In this document: one piece after another, positions 25,959 to 34,006 of the stretch
How the letters are laid out: every line of letters starts with the position of its first letter
Numbering within the stretch: position 1 is the stretch's first letter
Assembly (NCBI GenBank): GCA_034104265.1
Contig: JAXEEE010000023.1
Coordinates: 1 to 64,000, forward strand
Length of the DNA: 64,000 nucleotides
Direction: 5' to 3'
Source: UBA11524 sp034104265
Lineage (GTDB): Bacteria > Bacillota > Clostridia > Christensenellales > Aristaeellaceae
Translations under genes and position numbers: made by a program
The notes under the pieces: model-generated
Databases searched by the model: none
Told to the model about the DNA's origin: nothing
What the model saw: the letters and a program-made list of their open reading frames with translations, nothing else

Positions 25959-28313
25959 ATGAATATCGGGAAAGTACGCACAGCGATGTCCCTGCGGGAA
26001 AAGATCGCCTTCTGTACCGGTGCGGACTTCTGGCGAACCAGGCAAATCGAACAGCAGGGTATTCCGTCCATCATGATGGCAGACGGCCCTCACGGTCTTC
26101 GCTGCCAAAAGGGCGAAACCGATATGGTGGGTGTGAACAAATCGCTTCCTGCCACATGCTTTCCTGCTGCAGTGACTGCGGGCGCAACGTGGAATCCCGA
26201 CCTGTACGCAGCCGAGGGTGCTGCCATCGGTCGGGAAGCGCTGGCAGCAGGGGTCAGCGTGGTACTGGGGCCCGGCTGCAACATCAAGCGCAATCCACTG
26301 GGCGGCAGGAACTTCGAATACATCGCTGAGGATCCTTTCGCGGCAGGGAAAATGGCCGCAGCCTTCATCCGGGGCATGCAGAGCACAGGAGCTTCCGCCA
26401 GCCTGAAGCATTTTGCCGCCAACAGTCAGGAATTCAAGCGCATGAACGGCGACAGCCAGATGGACGAGCGGACGCTACGGGAAATCTACCTGGCTGCCTT
26501 TGAAATCGCCGTGAAGGAGGGCCATCCGGATACGGTCATGTGCGCGTACAACAAAATCAACGGAGAGCATTGCAGCGACAGCAAAACACTGCTGACGGAT
26601 ATCCTCCGCAGCGAGTGGGGCTTTGGCGGCGCGGTGATCACGGACTGGGGCGCCATGAACGATCGCATTCGGGGTTTTCAGGCAGGGTGCGACCTGAACA
26701 TGCCCGGCGGCTCGGACTACATGGAGCAGGCGGTCTTGGAAGCGGTGAAAGCAGGCGTTTTGTCCGAAGCCGATGTGGACGCATCAGTGGATCGGATTCT
26801 TCGTCTGGTGGAGAAGGCGCAGGAGGCCAAGGCAACCGAGGTTGATTGGGAGATCCATCACGCACTTGCCTGTGAAATCGCCGAGCAGGGTGCGGTGCTG
26901 CTGAAGAATGAGGGAGGAATCCTTCCGCTGTGTGCATCGGACATAGCACTCATCGGCCATATGGCGGCGGAAACCCGGTATCAGGGCAGCGGCAGCAGCC
27001 ATATCAACCCCACAAGGCTGGTGAACCTGACGGACGCGCTGCCCGGCGTGCCCTTCACGGACTGCTGTGATGCGCAGGGCAATGCAACAGAAGCCGCCCT
27101 GCAGGAAGCGGCTCGGGCAGCCAGTGCCCATCGCATCGCCGTGGTGGTGGCAGGCTTGCCGGACGCCTATGAATCCGAGGCGCTGGATCGGGAGCATATG
27201 AGATTGCCGGAAGGCCACAACAGGATGATCGAAGCGGTGGCTGCGGCAAACCCCAATACGGTGGTAGTGCTGCTGGGCGGCAGCCCCATGGAGCTGCCCT
27301 GGGCGGACAAGGTAAAGGTCATTCTCTACATGGGTCTGCCCGGGCAGGCCGGCGGACAGGCCACGGCAAACCTGCTGACAGGGAAGGCAAATCCCTCCGG
27401 CAAGCTGACGGAAACATGGCCCATATCCTATGCGGATGTGATTTCCGGAGACACCTTCGGCAAGCGAAACGTGGAATACCGGGAGGGCGTCTATGTGGGC
27501 TACCGGTATTACGACAAGGCGGAAAAGGCCGTCCGCTATCCCTTCGGGCATGGCTTGTCCTACACCACCTTCGCCTATGATGATCTGCACGCCGACCGCC
27601 ACAGCGTCAGCCTCCGCGTCACCAACACCGGCAGTGTGCCGGGCGCGGAGGTGGTGCAGCTCTACATCGCCCCACCCAAAGGCGGTCTGTACCGCCCGGC
27701 AAAGGAGCTGAAGGGGTTCGCCAGAGTGGAGCTGGAACCGGGCGAAACCCAAACGGTGACATTCACGCTGAATGACCGCAGCTTCGCCGTCTGGAGCGAT
27801 GGCTGGAAGGTTCCCGGCGGAACCTATACGCTGCAGATCGGTGCTTCCAGCCGGGACATCCGTCTGGAGACGGAAATCACGGTGGCCGGTGAGGCGGTAT
27901 CCGCTCCTGCCTGGCAGGCCGGAAGCTGGTACGAAACCATGGATGGTCACCCGGGCCGCGAAGCGTGGGAGCGCCTGATGAGCCATCCGGTGCCGATTCA
28001 GCCGGAGCCGAAAAAGGGCAGCTTTACCATGGACAACTCCTGCCTGGAGATGAAGGACAGCTCCTTCATCATGAAGATTCAGTACATGGTAACCGCAAAC
28101 ATCATTGCCAAACAGTGCGGAACAAAGGATCCGGCCGACCCGCAGTTCCGGATGATGCTCACGTCTGCTGTCGACTGCCCGCTGCGCGCCTCGGTCATCA
28201 ACAGCGCCGGGCAGATGAGCGACGCGTTGGGCCGGGGGCTTCTCCAGATGGCTAACGGGCATTTTCTCAGGGGACTGAAGTGCATATGCTTCCCGGCAAA
28301 GAATCGGGATTAA
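25959..28313 (+). CDS. Beta-glucosidase-type glycoside hydrolase family 3
   Basis: A 784-residue cytoplasmic GH3 enzyme with no signal peptide. The N-terminal barrel has MMADGPHGLR, ASLKHFAANSQE (substrate-binding Lys-His), MCAYNKINGEH and the nucleophile segment VITDWGAMND with Asp at residue 229. The GH3 C-terminal domain follows (ALIGHMAAETRYQGSGSSHI, PSGKLTETWP), then a fibronectin-III-like domain (HSVSLRVTNTGSVPGAEVVQLY) and a 100-residue tail. It releases terminal beta-linked sugars from imported oligosaccharides. GGAGGAGG lies 10 nt before the ATG at 25959. First gene of an operon with a GPH symporter and a GH78 rhamnosidase, so a rhamnosyl-glucoside is a plausible substrate. Confidence 0.9.
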   Translation: MNIGKVRTAMSLREKIAFCTGADFWRTRQIEQQGIPSIMMADGPHGLRCQKGETDMVGVNKSLPATCFPAAVTAGATWNPDLYAAEGAAIGREALAAGVSVVLGPGCNIKRNPLGGRNFEYIAEDPFAAGKMAAAFIRGMQSTGASASLKHFAANSQEFKRMNGDSQMDERTLREIYLAAFEIAVKEGHPDTVMCAYNKINGEHCSDSKTLLTDILRSEWGFGGAVITDWGAMNDRIRGFQAGCDLNMPGGSDYMEQAVLEAVKAGVLSEADVDASVDRILRLVEKAQEAKATEVDWEIHHALACEIAEQGAVLLKNEGGILPLCASDIALIGHMAAETRYQGSGSSHINPTRLVNLTDALPGVPFTDCCDAQGNATEAALQEAARAASAHRIAVVVAGLPDAYESEALDREHMRLPEGHNRMIEAVAAANPNTVVVLLGGSPMELPWADKVKVILYMGLPGQAGGQATANLLTGKANPSGKLTETWPISYADVISGDTFGKRNVEYREGVYVGYRYYDKAEKAVRYPFGHGLSYTTFAYDDLHADRHSVSLRVTNTGSVPGAEVVQLYIAPPKGGLYRPAKELKGFARVELEPGETQTVTFTLNDRSFAVWSDGWKVPGGTYTLQIGASSRDIRLETEITVAGEAVSAPAWQAGSWYETMDGHPGREAWERLMSHPVPIQPEPKKGSFTMDNSCLEMKDSSFIMKIQYMVTANIIAKQCGTKDPADPQFRMMLTSAVDCPLRASVINSAGQMSDALGRGLLQMANGHFLRGLKCICFPAKNRD

Positions 28314-28335
28314 TCATACAGAGGAGGACACAGCC

Positions 28336-29787
28336 ATGGCAAACAAAAATCTGATGAACCATCCCCTGCTGAAAAGCAGGGTCAAAACGCAGGATGTCAC
28401 CGCGTCGGAAAAGTGGCTGGGCTACCTGCTGGGCCCGGCGGGGGCGCTGCTGCTGAACGCGGTGCTGGCAACCTACCTGAATGTGTACTACACCGATGTG
28501 CTGAAGCTGACGACCGTCTGGGGCGGCGCGTTCCTGGTGGTGTTCCCCATTGTGTCCAAGGTGGTGGACGCCGTCACCAATGTCATCATGGGCTATGTGA
28601 TCGACCGCACCCGCACATCCGAGGGCAAGGCCCGGCCCTGGCTTTTGCTGTCTGCACCGCTGCTGACCATCACCGGCATTCTGCTGTTCACCGTGCCGAA
28701 CGCCTCCCAGACAGTGCAGGTCATCTGGGTTATGGTAAGCTACAACCTGTTCTATTCCTTCGCCTATACGATTTTCAACATGAGCCATAACCTGATGGTT
28801 CCGCTATCCACCCGTAACACAACGCAGCGCGGCAGCCTTTCCGTGTTCAACCAGATCGCCACCATCATGATGAGCGGCATTCTGGTGGCCCTGGTATTCC
28901 CCATGGTTATCATGCCCATGATCGGCGTGGACAAGGGCAAGTGGATCACCCTGATGAGCGTGCTGTCCATCCTTGCACTGCCGCTGACGCTGCTGGAATA
29001 CTGCTTCACCAGGGAGCGCGTCACGCTGGAAAATCAGGAGACCGGAGAAACCAATGCGATTCCGTTCCCCTCCCAGCTGAAGGCAATTTTCACGGACAAG
29101 TACATGCTCCTCATCTACGCCTATTTCCTGATCTATACCACCGGCTCCTGTATCAAGAATGTGAGTCTTGTATACTTCTGCAACTATGTGCTTGGCACCT
29201 ATAACGACGGCATCACCCAGACCATGCTCTCCGTCATCGGCGGTATCCCCATGGGGATCGGCATCTTTGCTGTGTGGCCCCTTGCCAGGAAGTTCGGCAA
29301 GCGCAATGTAACCCTGGCCGGCTTCATCCTCTACGCCATCGGCGGCGCGATCTGCTGGATGTTCCCCACCAGCATGACCATGATGCTTGTGGGTCAGTTC
29401 ATCAAGAACATCGGCGGTCTGCCCTGCTCCTATGTGTTCATGGTGCTGTTTGCGGATGTGCTGGATCACATGGAATGGAAGACCGGCTTCCGCAGCGACG
29501 GCATTGCCATGTCCGTCTACAACATCATTGCCGTGGCCATGGTGGGCATCTGCACCGGCATCTTCAACGGTCTGCTGGCAGGAGCCGGGTATGTGGCCCC
29601 GGAGATCGTGAACGGCGTGACGGTGGCCGCCGCCCAGACCGGGGCGGTCAAGAGCGTCATCACCTTCGGCTTTGTGGGGCTGGAGGTTATCACTGGTGTG
29701 ATTCTTGCGGCACTGCTGATCTTCCTGAATGTGGAGAAGGATATTGGAAAGAAGCAGGCGGAAATCAAGGCCCGCAGAGCGCAGTAA
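28336..29787 (+). CDS. GPH family sugar:cation symporter (MFS)
   Basis: A 483-residue, roughly 12-helix transporter of the glycoside-pentoside-hexuronide:cation family. Marks are SEKWLGYLLGPAG at the start of helix 1, DAVTNVIMGYVIDRTRTSEGKARPW, the GPH loop 2-3 motif, and MEWKTGFRSDGIAMSVYN near helix 10. It brings a glycoside in with a cation. AGAGGAGGACAC precedes the ATG. It sits 22 bp after the GH3 gene and 12 bp before the GH78 gene, so it is the uptake step for those hydrolases. Confidence 0.9.
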   Translation: MANKNLMNHPLLKSRVKTQDVTASEKWLGYLLGPAGALLLNAVLATYLNVYYTDVLKLTTVWGGAFLVVFPIVSKVVDAVTNVIMGYVIDRTRTSEGKARPWLLLSAPLLTITGILLFTVPNASQTVQVIWVMVSYNLFYSFAYTIFNMSHNLMVPLSTRNTTQRGSLSVFNQIATIMMSGILVALVFPMVIMPMIGVDKGKWITLMSVLSILALPLTLLEYCFTRERVTLENQETGETNAIPFPSQLKAIFTDKYMLLIYAYFLIYTTGSCIKNVSLVYFCNYVLGTYNDGITQTMLSVIGGIPMGIGIFAVWPLARKFGKRNVTLAGFILYAIGGAICWMFPTSMTMMLVGQFIKNIGGLPCSYVFMVLFADVLDHMEWKTGFRSDGIAMSVYNIIAVAMVGICTGIFNGLLAGAGYVAPEIVNGVTVAAAQTGAVKSVITFGFVGLEVITGVILAALLIFLNVEKDIGKKQAEIKARRAQ

Positions 29788-29799
29788 CGGAGGTTTCAC

Positions 29800-32370
29800 A
29801 TGATTGCAACGAGACTGAAAACGGAATACCTGGGCAATCCCCTGGGGATCGACATGGTGCGCCCCCGGCTGCAGTGGAACTGCGACGGCGGGATCACCCA
29901 GACGGCGTATCAGGTCATTTGCCGGGATGGCAATGGGAAAATGCTGTGGGACAGCGGAAAAACTGCCGGAAGCGTCATGCGGGTTCAGTATGCCGGAATG
30001 CCGCTGCAAAGCCGCAGCCGCGTGCTTTGGCAGGTGCGGCTGTGGGACGAAAACGGACAACCGGGCGACTGGTCAGCGGAAGCGTCCTTTGAACTGGGGC
30101 TGCTGAATCCCGCCGACTGGCAGGCCAAGTGGATCACCGGGAACTACCGGGTGAACAGAAAGCAGCGGTATCCCGTGGACTGCTTCCGCAAAACCTTCCG
30201 GGCTGAGCGTGTGGCAAAAGCCCGGCTGTACATCACCGCCTGCGGCCTGTATGAAGCGAAGCTGGGCGGGGAGAAGGTCGGTACCTTCTGCATGGCCCCC
30301 GGTCATACGGACTACCGCAAGCGGGTGCAGTACCAGACCTTTGATGTGACCGGACTGCTGAAGGACGGCGACAACGAGCTGACGGTTCAGCTGGCCGACG
30401 GCTGGTACCGTGGTTCCTGCGGCGCCTGGGGCCTGAAAAACCAGTACGGCGCCGTGACGAAGCTGCTGGCCCAGCTGGAAATCACCCACACGGACGGCTC
30501 TGTGCAGACGGTGGCTACCGACGGAAGCTGGGACTGGAGCAACGACGGCCCCATCCGTTTAGCCGACAACAAGGACGGCGAGATTGTGGACGCTGTCCTG
30601 ACGCCCAGCTATTCAGGAAAAGCAAGGGAAACAACGCACAATGTGGTTCCCACTGCCTCCAACAACGTGCCGGTGACGGAGCATGAGCGGTTCCGCCCCA
30701 CCATGACCATCGCCCCCAACGGGAAGCGGCTGTTCGACTTTGGGCAGAACATCGCGGGATGGCTGGAATTCCGGGTGCAGGCAAATAAAGGCCAGCGCAT
30801 CCGCATCCGCTGCGGCGAGCTGCTGGACGAAACGAGCAATCTGACCCTGAAAAACATTCAGTGTGCCCGTAAGGACTTCGCCACGCCCCTGCAAACCATC
30901 GACTATACCTGCAGGGACGGGGAAAACCACTTCAAAATGGCCTTCTCCGTGTTCGGGTTCCAGTATGCGGAGGTGGAATCCGAGGTGGCAATTGGCCCGG
31001 AGGACATCACTGCCATCGCCGTCTATTCCGATATGGCCCAGACTGGCTTCTTCGACAGCTCCAATGAATTGCTGAACAGGTTTGTGAAGGCTACCCTCTG
31101 GTCGACCAAGGGCAATTCTCTGGATGTCCCCACCGATTGCCCCACCCGGGAGCGCCACGGCTGGACGGGGGATGCCCAGATCTTCTTTGAAACCGCCGGG
31201 TACCTGATGGATTACGCGCCCTTCGCCCGAAAGTATGTGCAGGATCTGTACGACTGGCAGCAGAAGGACGGCAAACTGCCCCAGATTGCCCCCTGCGGCG
31301 GCGTGGATTTCTATATGGATTCCATGAACGGCTCCGTGGGCTGGGCGGATGCCGGCGTGCTGATCCCGTACCGCTTCTGGAAGCTCTATGGGGATGACAG
31401 CCTGATTCGGGAGCATTATGACGGCATGGCCCGCTATGCCCGGTTCATGACCAAACGCTGTGGGAAATTCACACCCCTGCGCCATCACCTGCCCCTCAAG
31501 GGACAGGCGAAAAAGTATGTGGTGAATTACGGCCAGTCCTACGGCGAATGGGCGGAGCCTGCGGAGGTGTTCCCCAACGACTGGACCAATGTGGTTCTGC
31601 CCCACCCGGAGGAATCCACCGCCTACACCGCCTTGATCATGGGACACATGGCGGAAATCGCGGATTATCTGGGAAAGCCGGAGGACAAGGCGCTGTTTGA
31701 GGCATACCGGGACGGCTGCAGGGAAGCCTACCGCCAGCTTGTCGCTCTGCCGGGCTACACCCTGGACACCGACCGGCAGGCCAAGCTGGTGCGTCCGCTG
31801 TACATGCGCCTTCTGGACGAAAAGCAGACGAACTATGCAGAAAAGCGGCTCGTGAAGGCCATGGAAAACTACGGCTGGCGGCTGGGCACGGGCTTCCTGT
31901 CCACGCCATTCATCCTGGACGTGCTGGCGGGCATGGACATCGAATACGCCTACCGCCTGCTGGAAAACGAGGAAATGCCCGGCTGGCTGTTCATGCCGAA
32001 GAACGGCGCCACCACCATCTGGGAATCCTGGGAGGGAACGAAGGCCCAGGGCGGCATTGCATCGCTGAACCACTACTCCAAGGGTGCGGTCTGCGAATGG
32101 CTGTTCAAGACCATGTGCGGCATCCGGGTGGATGGGGAGAACCACTTCACCATCGCCCCCCGCCCCGGCGGACACTTCACCCACGCCAGGGCAAGCTGCC
32201 AGAGCGTTTACGGCCTGGTGGAAAGCGGCTGGGAAAGGAACGGGGATCATTATACGTTCACGGTCAGGATCCCCTGCAACACCACCGCCCGCATCTGTCT
32301 TCCGGACGGCTCAGATCATCAAGTGGGGGCAGGCCGGTATGCCTTTGCCTGCTCAGGCAGTGAGAAGTAA
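29800..32370 (+). CDS. Alpha-L-rhamnosidase, GH78
   Basis: An 856-residue intracellular rhamnosidase. N-terminal beta-sandwich domains (residues 1 to about 330) include the typical RLKTEYLGNPLGIDMVRPRLQW start and the family's WYRGSCGAWG segment. The alpha/alpha barrel carries DVPTDCPTRERHGWTGDAQ with Glu 451, placed like the general acid of characterised members, and Asp 458. TTIWESWEG is the second catalytic-side motif. It cleaves terminal alpha-L-rhamnose from glycosides. CGGAGG precedes the ATG. Last gene of the GH3-symporter-GH78 operon, followed by a strong terminator. Confidence 0.93.
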   Translation: MIATRLKTEYLGNPLGIDMVRPRLQWNCDGGITQTAYQVICRDGNGKMLWDSGKTAGSVMRVQYAGMPLQSRSRVLWQVRLWDENGQPGDWSAEASFELGLLNPADWQAKWITGNYRVNRKQRYPVDCFRKTFRAERVAKARLYITACGLYEAKLGGEKVGTFCMAPGHTDYRKRVQYQTFDVTGLLKDGDNELTVQLADGWYRGSCGAWGLKNQYGAVTKLLAQLEITHTDGSVQTVATDGSWDWSNDGPIRLADNKDGEIVDAVLTPSYSGKARETTHNVVPTASNNVPVTEHERFRPTMTIAPNGKRLFDFGQNIAGWLEFRVQANKGQRIRIRCGELLDETSNLTLKNIQCARKDFATPLQTIDYTCRDGENHFKMAFSVFGFQYAEVESEVAIGPEDITAIAVYSDMAQTGFFDSSNELLNRFVKATLWSTKGNSLDVPTDCPTRERHGWTGDAQIFFETAGYLMDYAPFARKYVQDLYDWQQKDGKLPQIAPCGGVDFYMDSMNGSVGWADAGVLIPYRFWKLYGDDSLIREHYDGMARYARFMTKRCGKFTPLRHHLPLKGQAKKYVVNYGQSYGEWAEPAEVFPNDWTNVVLPHPEESTAYTALIMGHMAEIADYLGKPEDKALFEAYRDGCREAYRQLVALPGYTLDTDRQAKLVRPLYMRLLDEKQTNYAEKRLVKAMENYGWRLGTGFLSTPFILDVLAGMDIEYAYRLLENEEMPGWLFMPKNGATTIWESWEGTKAQGGIASLNHYSKGAVCEWLFKTMCGIRVDGENHFTIAPRPGGHFTHARASCQSVYGLVESGWERNGDHYTFTVRIPCNTTARICLPDGSDHQVGAGRYAFACSGSEK

Positions 32371-32396
32371 TTGCGATACGCAAGCCGTGGATTGTA

Positions 32397-32873
32397 TCAT
32401 TGCTTGCGTCCTTCCACAGCAAACCGCCTTTTGAACAGAGGCGGTTTTTTGCTGCATTTCAAGGGTTTGCGGCTTCCCCGAATCTTCAGGTGATTCATCA
32501 GCGGACGCCGTATACCGCCGTGATGCCGCCGCTGTATCTGCTTCAGATCGTTGGCCTGATCGTACAGATCGGTCAGGACGGTTGTTCGGAAGCGGATCGG
32601 CATGATCTTCTCACCAAAGCCTGGATCCCGCCGGATTCGCTCGCACATACGCCGCACCTGCTGATAGGCCAGAGGCTTGTCACCGTCCAGAATGATCGCC
32701 CTGGATGCTGTCACGGGAAGATAGCCCCTGATCTGCCCGAGCAGGTTCAGGTCACGCACGCTGACCGCGGTTCTGGTCTCTCTGACAACAGGCCTGTTGC
32801 GGTCTGGATCGGTGGCAGCCCTTCTGCCATGGGGCGAATGCCCGTCCACATCCCGGCCTTGAAGCCCCGGCAC
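32397..32873 (-). pseudogene. Tyrosine recombinase, degenerate C-terminal half
   Basis: The recognisable part covers RDLNLLGQIRGYLPVTASRA, AYQQVRRMCERIRRDPGF and PIRFRTTVLTDLYDQANDLKQ, the core of the same integrase family as the fragment at 24001, including the box-I Arg (RFRTT). The GH box is replaced by RRHHGGIRRP and the Tyr region reads LMNHLKIRG, so the catalytic His context and Tyr are lost. There is no N-terminal arm. It is a pseudogene and marks the right edge of the glycosidase cassette. Confidence 0.78.
32421..32450 (+). terminator. Terminator of the GH3-symporter-GH78 operon
   Basis: AAACCGCC pairs with GGCGGTTT and is followed by a run of six T in all. Confidence 0.88.
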
Positions 32874-33018
32874 ATTCTCCAGCCTGAACGGGTGCAGTGC
32901 CTGCGGCTGATCATCGTGGGCCCCATCACGGCGGAATGGCGCGAAGGCAGGCTGGACCCATGCGCCACGCGTTCATTCAGAGGAGCAGCGTGTTCACGGA
33001 GCCGGACAGGGGCAGCAA

Positions 33019-33159
33019 ATCGGCAGGAAGCCGACCACCAGGGACGGCATAACTGCCGTGTTTTACCAGCATGATCCGGCCTATGCCGCCGGACAGCTGT
33101 ACGTCAGCAAGCTGGCGATGGTGTGCGGGATAGGCAGGCCGACGATGTACAGGTATATA
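33019..33159 (+). pseudogene. Serine recombinase (resolvase), C-terminal remnant
   Basis: An open frame reads GRKPTTRDGITAVFYQHDP, then AYAAGQLYVSKLAMVCGIG and RPTMYRYI. This is the tail of a resolvase/invertase: the GRKP linker, then the Hin-type helix-turn-helix ending in RPTxYRYI. The catalytic domain is absent and upstream frames are broken. It adjoins the tyrosine-recombinase remnant. Confidence 0.65.
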
Positions 33160-33920
33160 TGCTTGGAAGATGTCTCTTGGTTTGGGATCTTGATCTTCAT
33201 TTGCTGCATGCCAATCATACTCAAAGCATTGTTCACATACTTCTATTTTCCTCCAAAGCCGCTTGCCTTCACTCCACACCTATCACAACGGCTGTCAGCG
33301 GGGAACCTGTGTTTTGTAACGTCCCAGGGGATAACGTGCCGCATTCTCCCTGTTCCTTCATCGCAGCGGTTCCATCTTCATTATTCTTTCATATAAATTT
33401 TCCTGCGCGCACATCCCCATCATAAGCAGCGGTTGTATCGGCAGTATGATGGTACTCAGCATATATTGGGACATCCGAAAAAAGACAATAATGGTTCATA
33501 TCAATGGCAAAGTTCTTGCGCATCTGGGAATCATATGTTTCGAAATCGGTTTTCAAATGATGATCTTCACCCTGTGAAGAAGGAGCAAGGATTGACTTTT
33601 TTCTTTCAGCAATCACCAGGCCAACGCAGCCGTACTGACCCGAACGCAGATGAAGCGGAGGCTGCATGTCGATTGTTTCTTGTATTATATCAATTCAGGC
33701 AACTCTTACTTGCCTATATATTTCTATTGCGTATATCAACCGTTATATGCTGCTGATTATATCATTATTTTATTGCTTGATATATAAGTACTTTTCAGTT
33801 CGTTTTTCAGGAACGCTATGTCAATGTCCGTCACATCCGCCAGAATTGCAGAAGGAGCTGCCGTCAAGCATCGCAGTCTGCCCTGTGCCATCGTGTACCA
33901 GCAGCCATTGCATAGATAGA
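33160..33920. other. AT-rich gap without a recognisable gene
   Basis: Base composition is visibly lower in GC than the surroundings. Frames on both strands (33389-33667 minus, 33433-33756 plus) lack ribosome sites and known domains. With the recombinase relics beside it, it is best read as decayed mobile-element DNA. Confidence 0.55.
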
Positions 33921-33923
33921 AAA

Positions 33924-33972
33924 ACCATTCAAGGCATGGCGGGATTGACCCCGGCCCGCGCCTTGAATGGTT
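33924..33972. terminator. Long hairpin terminator after the cellobiose phosphorylase gene
   Basis: A perfect 12-bp stem, AACCATTCAAGG with CCTTGAATGGTT, closes a 25-nt GC-rich loop. The minus-strand product ends in TTTTT; the plus strand has TTCTTGTTTT. It starts 34 bp past the phosphorylase stop and may work both ways. Confidence 0.8.
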
Positions 33973-34006
33973 CTTGTTTTATAGGGAATCAGCGTATGCT
34001 GCGGCC

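Noticed and set aside
33389..33667. Minus-strand 92-codon frame in the AT-rich gap
   Set aside because: No ribosome site and no transposase or other motif I can name.
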